A DNA stretch of 64,000 nucleotides from Candidatus Binatia bacterium (GCA_022826945.1 JAJDTY010000080.1:128211-192210), one strand, 5' to 3'. Positions 41,633-51,127 are shown, numbered from the stretch's first letter. Notes: generated by a model from the letters alone, not told the origin. Translations and numbers: made by a program.

Positions 41633-42547
41633 CTATCGAAACGCCGGCATGATCTCTTCCCCGATCAGGCGGGTATTTTCGTCAATATAGTCGGTTGGGC
41701 AAGCCGAAGGCAGGATCACCGTCTTCGCGCCGGCGTCAATATACTCCTGGAGTCGTTTCCGGCACTCTTCCGGCGTCCCGGCCAGGGCATATTTCCCGAT
41801 CAGCTTGGAAAAGTCTTGGGCGTACTGCTTGCCGAGCCGGTTGGCTGCCATCTCCCGGCCTTTGTCTCCATCTGGATGGGTCGCGGTGAAGATGAACACA
41901 CCGGGCTGAAACGACTCGACATCCCGCCCGTACTCTTTGCGCAGACTCTTGATCTTCTCAATACTGTCGTGGAGCTGTTCGGGCGTATACATATACGGCA
42001 GCCAGCCGTCAGCATACTTTGCCGTGCGTTTCATGGCCGGCTCCTTGCGGCCCGCCACCCAGATTGGCGGCCGTGGCTTCTGCACGGGAGCCGGCTCAAT
42101 GCTGACTTCATTCAGCGTCGTATATCTTCCTTCGAAGGAAACTTTCTTTTCTGTCCATAAGCGGGTGATCACTTCGAGTGCCTCGTTTGTACGTGAGCCA
42201 CGCTGTTTCACCGGCACGCCGCAGGCCTCGAACTCTTTTGGAAACTCTCCGCCAATGCCAACCCCAAAGTTATACCGTCCGTGTGAGGCCACATCGAGCG
42301 CCGCCCCCATTTTTGCCACCAGGGCGGCCGGATATAACGGCAGGAGGACGATGGAGCTGAGCAGTTTAATCTTCTGGGTGGCGCCGGCTGCGACCGAGAG
42401 CGAAATAAATGTATTGGCCACCGGTCCGTGAAACATGACGTGTTCGCCACAGCCGAGCAAATCAAACCCTAAATGTTCTGCCCGCTGGGCAAATTCCCCG
42501 ATATTGTCCGTTGTTGGCAAAGCCGTCCCGAATTCAATATTTCCCAT
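41633..42547 (-). CDS. LLM-class (F420-type) oxidoreductase
   Basis: A 304-residue luciferase-like protein starting MGNIEFGTALPTTDN behind AGGAGG. Landmarks are LGFDLLGCGEHVMFHGPVA, HGRYNFGVGIGGEFPKEFEA and IWVAGRKEPAMKRTAKYADG. It belongs to the same broad family as the 16861-19728 set but stands apart. Substrate unknown. Confidence 0.9.
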   Translation of the reverse strand: MGNIEFGTALPTTDNIGEFAQRAEHLGFDLLGCGEHVMFHGPVANTFISLSVAAGATQKIKLLSSIVLLPLYPAALVAKMGAALDVASHGRYNFGVGIGGEFPKEFEACGVPVKQRGSRTNEALEVITRLWTEKKVSFEGRYTTLNEVSIEPAPVQKPRPPIWVAGRKEPAMKRTAKYADGWLPYMYTPEQLHDSIEKIKSLRKEYGRDVESFQPGVFIFTATHPDGDKGREMAANRLGKQYAQDFSKLIGKYALAGTPEECRKRLQEYIDAGAKTVILPSACPTDYIDENTRLIGEEIMPAFR

Positions 42548-42642
42548 ACATCCTCCTACGACATGATGCTCTCTCATAGCGGTGAACGCGGAGAGGAATC
42601 AAGCCGAGTCCGGTCCGTCCCGAATCAAGCGAAGCCCTTAGA

Positions 42643-42981
42643 CTATTCCTCCGGCTTTTCATCCATCCTGTGCCATACGCCTTTCTCACGCAGGCGTTTG
42701 ACATCCTGGGCGGTCTGTTGCACCCGAATCCCCATTGCGCCCAGAAGCTCGGTGCTCATATCTGCGGTAATCTGATCTTTGATGCTGCCGCTGCCGTAAG
42801 GGTCGGCGTTCATGAAGGTCTCGATTTTTTCGCGCGGTAGGCCGGTTTCGATACAGATGTCCAGGAATTGCAGCAAGTTGATTTGCCCGCGCTGTTGAGT
42901 GTACAGATTGTGTAAGCGTTGGCAGTCTGCACATAGCCGTTTGAACCAGCCAGCGCGCTCCTGGCAGTAGGTGCATCTCAT
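42643..42981 (-). CDS. Small zinc-ribbon protein of unknown function
   Basis: A 112-residue protein from the ATG at 42981: MRCTYCQERAGWFKRLCADC holds two CxxC pairs, a likely zinc site. The remainder is helical (GQINLLQFLDICIETGLPRE) and ends RLREKGVWHRMDEKPEE. No family name recalled; the clean zinc motif and good reading frame support a real gene. Confidence 0.65.
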   Translation of the reverse strand: MRCTYCQERAGWFKRLCADCQRLHNLYTQQRGQINLLQFLDICIETGLPREKIETFMNADPYGSGSIKDQITADMSTELLGAMGIRVQQTAQDVKRLREKGVWHRMDEKPEE

Positions 42982-43100
42982 CGTCCCGAGCTTAACGATT
43001 CGTCTGGGGGGGAACAACGGCAGGGCCGGAAGATCTTGTGCTGGACAGTAAGAGATGGGGGATATAAAGCTGAGACGAACACCGTGTAGGAGGGAGACCT

Positions 43101-44018
43101 ATGAGTGTAATGCGACTCGGGTATGTACACGCCCGCGAATCGGACCTGGAGAAAGCGGTTGACTATTACAGCAATGTCTTGGGGCTACAGGAAGTCGCCT
43201 GTCAGGACGGCAAACATTATTTCAAATGCTGGGACGAGTATGACCACCACAGTTTGGTCGTTGAAAATGGTGGACTGGGTCTGGTGAAGATGGGCTATAA
43301 AGTTGCGACCCAGGATGCCCTTGCCCAGATTGAGAAGGGGGCAGAGCAGTTCGGCCTGAGCGTCAGTCGGGTCTCGGCAGGGGAGAATCTGGGGATTGGA
43401 CAGGCCGTCCGCTGCACGCTTCCGTCTGATCATGTTTTGGAACTGTATGCCGAGGCCGAGCAGAGCGGTACGCAGGTTGGCGTGCTCAATCCCGATCCGT
43501 GGCCGAGCGATAGGCCCGCGGCCGGGATCGGGCCAGACCGGTTGGATCATCTCTTATTGACGGCCGAAGACGTGCAGACCAATGTGGATTTCTTCACCCA
43601 AGTCTTGGGCTTTCGGATGAGCGAGCGGATCATTCCCGACCCGCACAACGAAGAACTCTTGGGCGCGTTTCTGTTTTGCTCGAACAAGGCGCACGATATT
43701 GCCTTTGTCAAAGGCTCAAACGGGAAGCTGCACCACTTCGCCTTCTGGCTGGATAGCTGGAATGACATCCTGCGGGCTGGCGATATCCTGGGCAGGAATA
43801 ATGTGAAAATCGACTTCGGTCCGGCTCGGCATGGAATCACTCGCGGGACCACGATTTATTTCCTGGGTCCGAACGGCAACCGCAATGAAGTCTTCTCAGG
43901 CGGATATATGACCTACGCCGACTTCCCGTGCATTACCTGGACCGCGGACCAGATCGGGAAAGCCATTTTCTATATTCACCGAGAGGTCAACGAGCGCTTC
44001 AACACCCACGTCACGTGA
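43101..44018 (+). CDS. Catechol 2,3-dioxygenase (type I extradiol, VOC fold)
   Basis: A 305-residue two-domain vicinal-oxygen-chelate enzyme that cleaves a catechol next to the diol. The metal ligands are visible in the C-terminal domain: His in DRLDHLLLT (~residue 149), His in LHHFAFWLD (~residue 214) and Glu in RNEVFSGGYM (~residue 265). AGGAGGGAG precedes the ATG. It resembles XylE-like members in length. The true ring substrate is unknown; no other meta-cleavage genes follow. Confidence 0.9.
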   Translation: MSVMRLGYVHARESDLEKAVDYYSNVLGLQEVACQDGKHYFKCWDEYDHHSLVVENGGLGLVKMGYKVATQDALAQIEKGAEQFGLSVSRVSAGENLGIGQAVRCTLPSDHVLELYAEAEQSGTQVGVLNPDPWPSDRPAAGIGPDRLDHLLLTAEDVQTNVDFFTQVLGFRMSERIIPDPHNEELLGAFLFCSNKAHDIAFVKGSNGKLHHFAFWLDSWNDILRAGDILGRNNVKIDFGPARHGITRGTTIYFLGPNGNRNEVFSGGYMTYADFPCITWTADQIGKAIFYIHREVNERFNTHVT

Positions 44019-44064
44019 TAACTCCTCTGCCCCCCTGATTGCCTGGTGGGTAGCCGCCGCTTAT

Positions 44065-45255
44065 CTAGCCTGTCGGTTCTGCAACTGGGAGCAACGGTTG
44101 GTAAGGCTGAGCCCGCCGGGCATCCGGCAGCTCACGCGGAATATAGCGGGCGTATAATTCATAGCGCTGGAGAATGGCGTTGACATACTGTACTGCTTCA
44201 CCGCCGGGGATAAAACTGGCGTTGATCCGCTGGTAATACTCCGCGTCTTCCAGGAGGGGGAAAACAAACTCAACGGAGTCTTTCCAACAGTCCGGGTCGT
44301 AGCCCAGGGCCTGGGCGAGTTGTTGGGCGGCTCTGACTCGACTCGGACCGAGTAGATATCCACTCAGGGCAAAGGCGAGACGATCCTGGGCCCGTCCGTC
44401 AGGAAATTGTTTAAGGAGAAAGCGTAAATACTTGACGCCGGCTTCAAGATTGCCGTGCAGGGTGTGAAAATTTTTCACACCAACCTGACGAGCGGCAATC
44501 CGCGTAACTTGCATGAGCCCTCGTGCGCCACGCTGACTCCTCCGCTTCGGGTCAAAGCGCGATTCCTCAAAAATAAGAGCGGCTATGAGCCGCCAGTCAA
44601 AGCCGGCCTGCTCAGCATAGCGCGCAATGAGCGGATCGTACTGTGACAAACGGTTGGAGAATACGGTCGATTCATCCGAACGGAGAAAACGTGTGTTTGT
44701 AAAGTACTTCTCGTACAAAATTTTCCGTAGACCCGACCGCTTCGTCTGGGTGTGATACTGGTTCACCGCGGCTAATAATTCCCCTTGTTCTGGGCGGACG
44801 GCCCAGCCTCTTCGGGCCGGCTCCGGGCGAGCGGACACGTCATAGGCATCAGAGTACCGGACGCGAGTGGACGGGCTGCCATCCGGGACAACAACACCGG
44901 CTGCGATATCGCCTCTCCCCTCAATGAGCCACTGCGTGAGCGCAATACCTGGGGGTGGGGTCCTGACTTGGAGGGTGACGCCAAGCTGCCGGGTAAACTC
45001 GCGGGCCAATTCGTATTCAAACCCCTGTTCCTGACCACGGTAGAGAAAATAAGACGTTGCATCATGGTGCATGAGCACGGTGAGCACACCCCGTTTTTGG
45101 ATATCAGCGACGGTCGGACGCGGAATGTGAAGAGTCTGAACGGCAGAAGGAGTCGGCAAGACCGGCGCGGAGGGTGGAGACCAGAGCATCACGCTACCGC
45201 ACACGCTCATCAGAACCAAGACCAAGATGCTGAAACGAAGGCTATTGTGTCGCAT
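44065..45255 (-). CDS. MltF-like lytic transglycosylase with shortened substrate-binding domain
   Basis: A 396-residue exported murein enzyme: N-terminal signal/anchor (FSILVLVLMSVCGSVMLW), an SBP_bac_3-like part (GVLTVLMHHDATSYFLYRGQ, RGDIAAGVVVPDGSPSTRVR), then a lysozyme-like domain with catalytic Glu in LIFEESRFDPKRRSQRGARG and LMQVTRIAA. MltF proteins usually have ~480-500 residues; here the second SBP lobe seems absent, YDVSARPEPARRGWAVRP joining straight to the linker. A divergent tetR starts 97 bp upstream. Confidence 0.88.
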   Translation of the reverse strand: MRHNSLRFSILVLVLMSVCGSVMLWSPPSAPVLPTPSAVQTLHIPRPTVADIQKRGVLTVLMHHDATSYFLYRGQEQGFEYELAREFTRQLGVTLQVRTPPPGIALTQWLIEGRGDIAAGVVVPDGSPSTRVRYSDAYDVSARPEPARRGWAVRPEQGELLAAVNQYHTQTKRSGLRKILYEKYFTNTRFLRSDESTVFSNRLSQYDPLIARYAEQAGFDWRLIAALIFEESRFDPKRRSQRGARGLMQVTRIAARQVGVKNFHTLHGNLEAGVKYLRFLLKQFPDGRAQDRLAFALSGYLLGPSRVRAAQQLAQALGYDPDCWKDSVEFVFPLLEDAEYYQRINASFIPGGEAVQYVNAILQRYELYARYIPRELPDARRAQPYQPLLPVAEPTG

Positions 45256-45351
45256 ACAGACGACAGGGATGTCCTTTATTCTTTTCGTTATTATACAGTC
45301 CGCTCCTCCGGCGTGTTTGACAGTCTTGGACTTTTTACTTACCGTGCCCGT

Positions 45352-46002
45352 GTGAACACGCGCGAAAAAATTCTCGACGTTGCCGGACGGCTGTTCGCCA
45401 CGCAGGGGTATGCCGATACCTCATTGGCACAAGTGGCCCGGTCTGCGGAGGTGAGTAAGGCCCTCATTCTGTGGCATTTCAATAGCAAGAATGACCTCTT
45501 TCGGACGGCCTTACAGAACTTCCTGTCCCCGTATGCTATTGACGCAACCGGCCTGCGTGGGCTGAGTGAACGGGAACAATTTGAGAAACTCATTGATGAC
45601 TATTATACCTTTATCACTGACCACTTACCATCAGTAAAATTTGTCCTGGGCCAAGTCGTCCGTGAGGAAGAGAATGCTAAAGAGGTCATTGACCATGTCA
45701 GTGACCTCTACCATGTGTATCAGCAGTTGCTGACCTCTATTCTGAATCAGGGTCGAAAAACGCGCGTATTCATGCCTGACATTCAGTCGGCAGAAGAGGC
45801 GGCCTTGATCATGGCAACCCTGAACGGATTACTGGTCCAGCAACTCGTTGACGCCAACAGCGGTATCAAGGCACACCAGTTGCTGGTTCGCTTCAAGGAA
45901 ACGCTCCGGAGCCGACTCTATGCGCCTGAGACGGCTCCTCCTTCGGGTCGCACCGTAGCCTATCGTCCTGTTGATGGAGCGCGCTCTGCCACGGAGCGAT
46001 AG
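45352..46002 (+). CDS. TetR-family transcriptional regulator
   Basis: A 216-residue TetR protein with helix-turn-helix at residues 3-50: REKILDVAGRLFATQGYADT, then SLAQVARSAEVSKALILWHF. The GTG at 45352 is the natural start; no ATG exists in the region and the frame runs on far upstream without similarity. No obvious ribosome-binding site, so it may be leaderless. It precedes a dodecin-MBL-exonuclease run on the same strand and is divergent from the MltF-like gene. Confidence 0.82.
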   Translation: MNTREKILDVAGRLFATQGYADTSLAQVARSAEVSKALILWHFNSKNDLFRTALQNFLSPYAIDATGLRGLSEREQFEKLIDDYYTFITDHLPSVKFVLGQVVREEENAKEVIDHVSDLYHVYQQLLTSILNQGRKTRVFMPDIQSAEEAALIMATLNGLLVQQLVDANSGIKAHQLLVRFKETLRSRLYAPETAPPSGRTVAYRPVDGARSATER

Positions 46003-46032
46003 CCATATCCGTGAGCGATACAAGGAGGGCTT

Positions 46033-46245
46033 ATGGTCGAAAAAACGATTGAACTGACAGGTTTGTCTTCAACCAGTATTGAAGACGCGGTATCTCTTGC
46101 CGTCTCCCGGGCGGCCGTCACGGTGAGTGGGATCTACGAGGTCCAGGTCTCAGACATTACCGCAATTGTCGAAGACGGAGTGATAGCCCGCTGGAAGGTG
46201 AAAATAAAAGCAACGTTTCCCATTAAGGACAGCATACACGAATGA
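46033..46245 (+). CDS. Dodecin (flavin-storage protein)
   Basis: A 70-residue protein: MVEKTIELTGLSSTSIEDAV then SLAVSRAAVTVSGIYEVQVS, the dodecin fold forming a 12-mer that buffers FAD/FMN/lumichrome. The Trp flavin-stacking residue is at RWKVKIKATFPIK (~residue 55). AAGGAGGG precedes the ATG, and the stop overlaps the next gene by ATGA. It fits a flavin-rich genome with many flavin- or F420-type enzymes. Confidence 0.92.
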   Translation: MVEKTIELTGLSSTSIEDAVSLAVSRAAVTVSGIYEVQVSDITAIVEDGVIARWKVKIKATFPIKDSIHE

Positions 46246-47237
46246 CACAGACCGAAACCAAGACCGAAGCCAAGATTCGCGAAGTTGCCTCCGGCGTCTA
46301 CCAGCTATTTTTGCCGCTCCCGATGCGGCCGAGCATTGTCAATGTCTATCTTGTCAGAGACGCTGATGAATGGGCGTTGATCGACACGGGCATGCACACC
46401 GCAGACAGTATTGCCACGCTCAAGGCCGCTCTCGACGCAGTCGGCTGTCAACCGACGTCTATCCAGACCCTCATCTCAACCCACCATCACGCCGACCACT
46501 TCGGGACCTCGCGAACCTACCAGGAATTGACTGGTGCTGAAGTCTACCTGAATGAGCTGGAACTGTCCCGGGTCGAACGGCTGCAAGCGACCGAACGCCA
46601 CCCCGAAGCATTTGCGTTTTTTCAGCAACACGGCATTCCATTGGACTCGCCGGAGCAACTGCCGACCCCGGGCAGCTTTTACGGTTCTCGCTATATGCCG
46701 GCCAAACCGGACCATTTCATTCGCGATGGCGAATCCCTCTACGTGGGGAAACGTGAGCTGCGGGTTGTCTGGACGCCCGGCCATACGCAAGGGCACTGCT
46801 GTCTCTACTTGCCCGAGGATAAGGTCATGATTGTGGGCGATCATCTCCTGCCCAAGATTACGCCCCACGTTGGCGTGTACTACGCGGGACCGGACAATCC
46901 GCTCCAGGATTTTCTCGACTCTCAGGAGAAGATTCAGGGCTTTGATGTGGAACTCGTGTTGCCCGCCCACGGTGGCGTGTTTAAGGATCACCGTTACCGC
47001 GCCAAGCAGATTATTCAGCATCATCGCTATCGTTTGGATGAGATGTACGACCTCATTCGTGGGAAAGCGCACTCGGCCTATGAAGTCGCCTCCAAGGTCT
47101 TTGATTTGAATTCCGGCCTGCCCATCTTTCATGTGTTTGCAGCCACGTTTGAAACCTTGGCCCATCTGCACCTGTTGATGTACGATGGGAAGGTGAAACG
47201 AGTCGAAGACGAACCCATCACGCGCTTTATCGCCTGA
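46242..47237 (+). CDS. MBL-fold metallohydrolase
   Basis: A 331-residue metallo-beta-lactamase-fold enzyme with the STHHHADHFG metal motif (~residue 83), a second His in TPGHTQGHCCLY (~residue 179) and Asp in VGDHLLP, followed by LPAHGGVF with the third His. A C-terminal helical domain (residues ~255-325) marks the glyoxalase II/flavin-associated type. It is coupled to dodecin. Substrate unknown; thioester hydrolysis is plausible. Confidence 0.9.
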   Translation: MTQTETKTEAKIREVASGVYQLFLPLPMRPSIVNVYLVRDADEWALIDTGMHTADSIATLKAALDAVGCQPTSIQTLISTHHHADHFGTSRTYQELTGAEVYLNELELSRVERLQATERHPEAFAFFQQHGIPLDSPEQLPTPGSFYGSRYMPAKPDHFIRDGESLYVGKRELRVVWTPGHTQGHCCLYLPEDKVMIVGDHLLPKITPHVGVYYAGPDNPLQDFLDSQEKIQGFDVELVLPAHGGVFKDHRYRAKQIIQHHRYRLDEMYDLIRGKAHSAYEVASKVFDLNSGLPIFHVFAATFETLAHLHLLMYDGKVKRVEDEPITRFIA

Positions 47238-47291
47238 AGCGGGGTTGCGGGTTTGGTGTCCCGGGGCGCATTTCACGCCGGAGTTTTTCGT

Positions 47292-48077
47292 ATGCGCTAC
47301 ACTGTTTTCGATATTGAGACCCGCATCGACAAGAGCTTGGTCCGGGCCGTTTATTTTCCGCAGGCGGAAGAAGAGGGCCTGTCGGACGACGACGCCTACC
47401 GCCGGATGCAACAACGCCTGCGCGAGGAACAGGGCAGCGATTTTTTTCCGCTGTCCTTTCATCGGCCCATTTCCATCGCTGTTGGGTCAGTGAATAAAGA
47501 GCGCGTGCTGACCGGAGTCGAGACGATGAATGCCGCGGACACCGCTCAATCAGAGGCGGCCGAGGAAGCATTAATACGGGCGTTTTGGGAACGGCTGGAA
47601 CGCTTCTCCGGGACTCTGGTCAGTTTCAATGGGCGGAATTTCGACCTGCCCGTGTTGGAACTGCAAGCCCTCAAGCATGGCTGTCGTATTCCACACTACT
47701 TTAGGGGCAAGGCCCGTTACCGTTTCTCTGACGAGGGCCACTACGATCTGTACGATTTTCTGACCAACTACGGAGTTCACCGTCTGCGGGGTGGCTTTAA
47801 CGCCCTGGCCAAGCTGATCGGACTACCGGGAAAAACCGATATTGATGGATCGATGGTCCAGCAGTTGTGGGAAGACGGACGTTTGGACGATATTCACCGC
47901 TACTGTCGCACTGATGTCGTCCAAACCTATTTTCTTTTTCTGCGGGTCGAGTTGATGCGCGGGCGGATAACCCAGCAGCAGTACGATACGGCTGTGGAGC
48001 AGTCCGCGTCCTTTCTTGAGGACGACGCCAAAAGTCCTAACGAGATCGAGACTACTCCGTCACCGAATGGAAAATAG
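47292..48077 (+). CDS. Predicted 3'-5' exonuclease related to PolB exonuclease domain
   Basis: A 261-residue DnaQ-like nuclease. The acidic motifs are VFDIETRID (D, E), SFNGRNFDLPVLELQALKHG (D) and YCRTDVVQTYFLFLRV (D), with RGGFNALAKLIGLPGKTDID between. The start at 47292 opens directly on MRYTVFDIET. It follows the MBL gene by 54 bp. A stand-alone copy is common in proteobacteria; DNA repair role inferred. Confidence 0.88.
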   Translation: MRYTVFDIETRIDKSLVRAVYFPQAEEEGLSDDDAYRRMQQRLREEQGSDFFPLSFHRPISIAVGSVNKERVLTGVETMNAADTAQSEAAEEALIRAFWERLERFSGTLVSFNGRNFDLPVLELQALKHGCRIPHYFRGKARYRFSDEGHYDLYDFLTNYGVHRLRGGFNALAKLIGLPGKTDIDGSMVQQLWEDGRLDDIHRYCRTDVVQTYFLFLRVELMRGRITQQQYDTAVEQSASFLEDDAKSPNEIETTPSPNGK

Positions 48078-48090
48078 GGAGCCCTCGGCG

Positions 48091-48441
48091 CTATGCCGGC
48101 GCAGCTTCGATCTCTATACTCCCGTCTTTATTGACCTTTATCTTAAATTTATACTTTTTTGAGACGAGATAGATGACAACCACAGAGATTGCCAAAACAA
48201 CGACCGCTTTCACTATTTCTCGTATTATTGCTGGATTTAATAGCAGGAGTTGAGGGGGAGCACTTATATTCCCTCGACGCTCCACCAAGGCCAAAAGCCT
48301 TCTCATGCCTAGAGGAAGCTCCGCCCACTCTTTGCAACCCGTGCGAATATGCACAGGCCGGGAAGCCCTGCTTTCCTCTTCGAACTTCTCCCAAAAGGCC
48401 GTGAGCCCTGGTTCCTTACGGTCCAGTATAGTTGCGTTCAT
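48091..48441 (-). CDS. Small membrane protein of unknown function
   Basis: A 116-residue protein from the ATG at 48441 (a start at 48504 would add 21 residues). A soluble N-terminal part (DRKEPGLTAFWEKFEEESRA) precedes one transmembrane segment (IVKAVVVLAISVVVIYLVSK) and a basic tail ending DGSIEIEAAPA. No family recognised. It is convergent with the exonuclease. Confidence 0.5.
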   Translation of the reverse strand: MNATILDRKEPGLTAFWEKFEEESRASRPVHIRTGCKEWAELPLGMRRLLALVERRGNISAPPQLLLLNPAIIREIVKAVVVLAISVVVIYLVSKKYKFKIKVNKDGSIEIEAAPA

Positions 48442-48564
48442 AAATCTTCCCGAGAAGAGAAGAGGATATATCTTCAAACCAGACAGGACGCCGAAAGCCT
48501 CCATGAATCAGTCTAGCGTAGAGTTTGTCCGTAATCGTGCAGGTGGTAGGTTGGGTGCCATACC

Positions 48565-48900
48565 ATGGATATTTCAAAGGGCTGTGTTTTTCTCCTGTTC
48601 TGCGTAAGCCTCTCCCTGGGGTGTGTCTCACACACGGAACGCGTTCCGTACCGCCCGCACCTGACACCGCAAGATGAAGGGGTATGGGCTGAGGTAAAGC
48701 GGGAGTTTGGCTGGCAGGCGTCGCGCAAAACAAACAAGCCGAAGAAAAGACAGGCGTCGCTCTACGCAAGAATGGTCCGTAGCGTCACGGGCTGGTTTAC
48801 GGATAACGAGCGACCCGTAGGACCGGACCTCCACCCGCGCCAGTGGGAACGGATACACCAGGAATACGAGCGGGAGCAGAAGAAGTTGGGGCTGTACTAA
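48565..48900 (+). CDS. Small lipoprotein of unknown function
   Basis: A 111-residue protein with a lipoprotein signal (CVFLLFCVSLSLGC; lipobox LSLGC). The mature part is charged and Trp-rich (VWAEVKREFGWQ, RMVRSVTGWFTDNERPVG). No family recognised. It precedes an epimerase-like gene on the same strand by 55 bp. Confidence 0.65.
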   Translation: MDISKGCVFLLFCVSLSLGCVSHTERVPYRPHLTPQDEGVWAEVKREFGWQASRKTNKPKKRQASLYARMVRSVTGWFTDNERPVGPDLHPRQWERIHQEYEREQKKLGLY

Positions 48901-48955
48901 GGGCGGGGAGAAAGGCTATCGATACGGTCAGGGTTCTGAGAGGGAAAGGAGCGCT

Positions 48956-50059
48956 ATGAAAGCACTGGTTGTCGGGGGCACCGGACCGACCGGACCGTTT
49001 ATTGTGAATGGCCTGATTGAGCGAGGCTATGAGGTCACGATTTTTCATCGTGGGACGCACGAGATTCCTAAGATTCCGCCCGAGGTCGAACATATTCACG
49101 GTGATCCGCATTTCCGAGAAACCATAGCCGCCGCCCTGGCTGGCCGCACGTTCGATCTGGCGGTCGTTACCTACGGACGGATTCGCTTTCTTGCCGAAGC
49201 TCTGGTTGACAAGATCGGGCGTTTTGTGGGCGTGGGTGGAGTGGCGAGCTACCGGGGATATATGGACCCCTCGGTGCTGTCTCCCGTTGGACTCAAAGTG
49301 GCGGTTGCCGAAGACGCACCCGTTGTCAAGAGTGAAGCGGAACTCCGCTTTGCCTATCTGATCGCCCAAACCGAACAAGCCGTGCTGGAATACCATCCCA
49401 CCGCAGCCTATTTCCGGTATCCCTACGTCTACGGTCCCTATCAACTCGTGCCACGTGAGTGGTGTGTGATCCGGCGTATTCTTGACAAGCGTCCGCATAT
49501 GATCGTCGCCGACGGCGGGCTGACGCTTTTTACCCACGGCTATGCTGCCAATCTGGCCCATGCGGTGCTGCTGGCGGTTGATCAGCCCGAGGCATCGGCC
49601 GGACAGTTATACAACTGCGGCGATGAGAGTCAGCTCACGATCCATCAGGTGATTGAAGTGATTGCCAGAGCCATGAATTATGAGTGGGACATTATCAGTA
49701 TGCCCAACGACCTGGCCCGCCCGGCGCGACCGTATACCATGCAGGAAACCTCGCACCACCGCGTCGTTGACCTGACCAAGATCAAAAACCAACTGGGGTA
49801 CACGGACCTCTATCCAGTCGAAGAGGCCATAGAAAAAACGGTCGCATGGTATCTGGCCAACCAGCCTGAACGGGGCGGAGAGATTGAAACGCGTCTGCAA
49901 GACCCGTTTAACTATGAGGCCGAAGACTACCTTATCGCCGCGTATCAGGACAGCGTGCAGCGTTTAGCCGATATTCCCTTTGCGGTCCAAACCGACCGCC
50001 CGCACCCGTACGCTCACCCAAAAGAGCCGGGCCAGGAACGGGACCACCGGGAACGCTAA
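48956..50059 (+). CDS. NAD-dependent epimerase/dehydratase family protein
   Basis: A 367-residue extended SDR with the glycine-rich motif VVGGTGPTGPFIVNGL at the start and an isoflavone-reductase/epimerase-like core. The usual YxxxK is replaced by an alternative arrangement (SEAELRFAYLIAQTEQAV), so dehydrogenase activity is uncertain. AAAGGAGCGC precedes the ATG. Substrate unknown. Confidence 0.85.
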   Translation: MKALVVGGTGPTGPFIVNGLIERGYEVTIFHRGTHEIPKIPPEVEHIHGDPHFRETIAAALAGRTFDLAVVTYGRIRFLAEALVDKIGRFVGVGGVASYRGYMDPSVLSPVGLKVAVAEDAPVVKSEAELRFAYLIAQTEQAVLEYHPTAAYFRYPYVYGPYQLVPREWCVIRRILDKRPHMIVADGGLTLFTHGYAANLAHAVLLAVDQPEASAGQLYNCGDESQLTIHQVIEVIARAMNYEWDIISMPNDLARPARPYTMQETSHHRVVDLTKIKNQLGYTDLYPVEEAIEKTVAWYLANQPERGGEIETRLQDPFNYEAEDYLIAAYQDSVQRLADIPFAVQTDRPHPYAHPKEPGQERDHRER

Positions 50060-50069
50060 CGGACGCGGA

Positions 50070-50945
50070 TCACGAGCGTCCTGCCGGCATCAGGCCGAAG
50101 TCGTACTCCAGCAGGGTGAAGGGTGGTGTGAGACCATAACGTTCGGCTAATACTGTGTCCTCACACTCCTTGAAGTCGGCTACGAGCGAGTCCTTGGTGG
50201 CAAAGACCGCGTCAGAGTCCAGATAGGCGTCACCCTTCACGAAGATGTGGGTGGTCAGGGGCCTATAGCCATCGGCGGATAGCATAAAATGTACATGCGC
50301 CGGACGCATCCCGTGCCGTCCGGTCGCGTCCAGCATGCGGCCGACCGGGCCATCGGTCGGAATCGAATAGCTCACCGGGGTTTCGGAGATGATCGCATAA
50401 CCGCCGTCTTCTTCAGTCGTGAATCTCCCGCGCAGATTCCACTCCGGCGCATCCTGATCCTGAATATCGTACAGCCCGTTGGCCGAGGTCTGCCACACAT
50501 CAACGGTTGCGCCTGCAATCGGTGCCCCCTCGGCGTCCGTAACCTTTCCCCTCATTAACGTGGGCCGCGCGCCAACGTCTCTGCGGATGACGGATGTGCC
50601 GTTCTTCTGTTCCGGTGCGTCCTCGACATAGAACGGACCCAGGACTGTCGATTCGGTCCCAAGACCCGTCTTGGGATGATTGAGCGTATCGACCAGCATG
50701 GACACCCCGAGCGTGTCGGACAGCAGGATAAACTCCTGACGTTTATCGTCGCACTTTTTGCCCGTGGCGGTCAGAAACTGAATGCCTTCGAACCATTCGG
50801 TCTCCGTGAGTTCAACCTCCTTCACAAAGGCGTGCATATGCTCGATGAGGCTGGTGATGATATGCCGCATGCGTGGGTCCTGAGTCTTGCTCGCATATTC
50901 CTTCACAACCGCTTCGGTGATGTTGTCTGCTGTATAGTCACGCAT
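50070..50945 (-). CDS. Intradiol ring-cleavage dioxygenase (catechol/hydroxyquinol type)
   Basis: A 291-residue iron(III) enzyme splitting a catechol or hydroxyquinol between the hydroxyls. Landmarks are LGPFYVEDAPEQKNGTSVIR, ANGLYDIQ with a Tyr ligand, and the His-containing RPAHVHFMLSADGYRPLTTH; a second Tyr in PVSYSIPTDGPV is probably the other ligand. An N-terminal helical dimerisation domain (residues 1-100) is typical of catechol and hydroxyquinol 1,2-dioxygenases. AGGAGGG lies upstream of the ATG. Confidence 0.9.
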   Translation of the reverse strand: MRDYTADNITEAVVKEYASKTQDPRMRHIITSLIEHMHAFVKEVELTETEWFEGIQFLTATGKKCDDKRQEFILLSDTLGVSMLVDTLNHPKTGLGTESTVLGPFYVEDAPEQKNGTSVIRRDVGARPTLMRGKVTDAEGAPIAGATVDVWQTSANGLYDIQDQDAPEWNLRGRFTTEEDGGYAIISETPVSYSIPTDGPVGRMLDATGRHGMRPAHVHFMLSADGYRPLTTHIFVKGDAYLDSDAVFATKDSLVADFKECEDTVLAERYGLTPPFTLLEYDFGLMPAGRS

Positions 50946-51127
50946 ACTCTGCCCTCCTTTTGAGACAAACCGCTCCCGACCCCAGGGGACACGGCTCCAC
51001 TCAGGCATAGCGGAGCGAGGGGGGTGTCGCCTAGCCCTTGTTGTATTTTATTTTTGCCTTTCTCCACCGGGTTCCCAATCCTGACCGTGAGCTTTATATT
51101 TCACCAAGCGGAAGAAGAGGCGCACGT

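Noticed and set aside
44785..45351. Long upstream extension of the TetR gene at 45352
   Set aside because: It runs antisense through the MltF-like gene and has no family similarity; it is open by base composition only.
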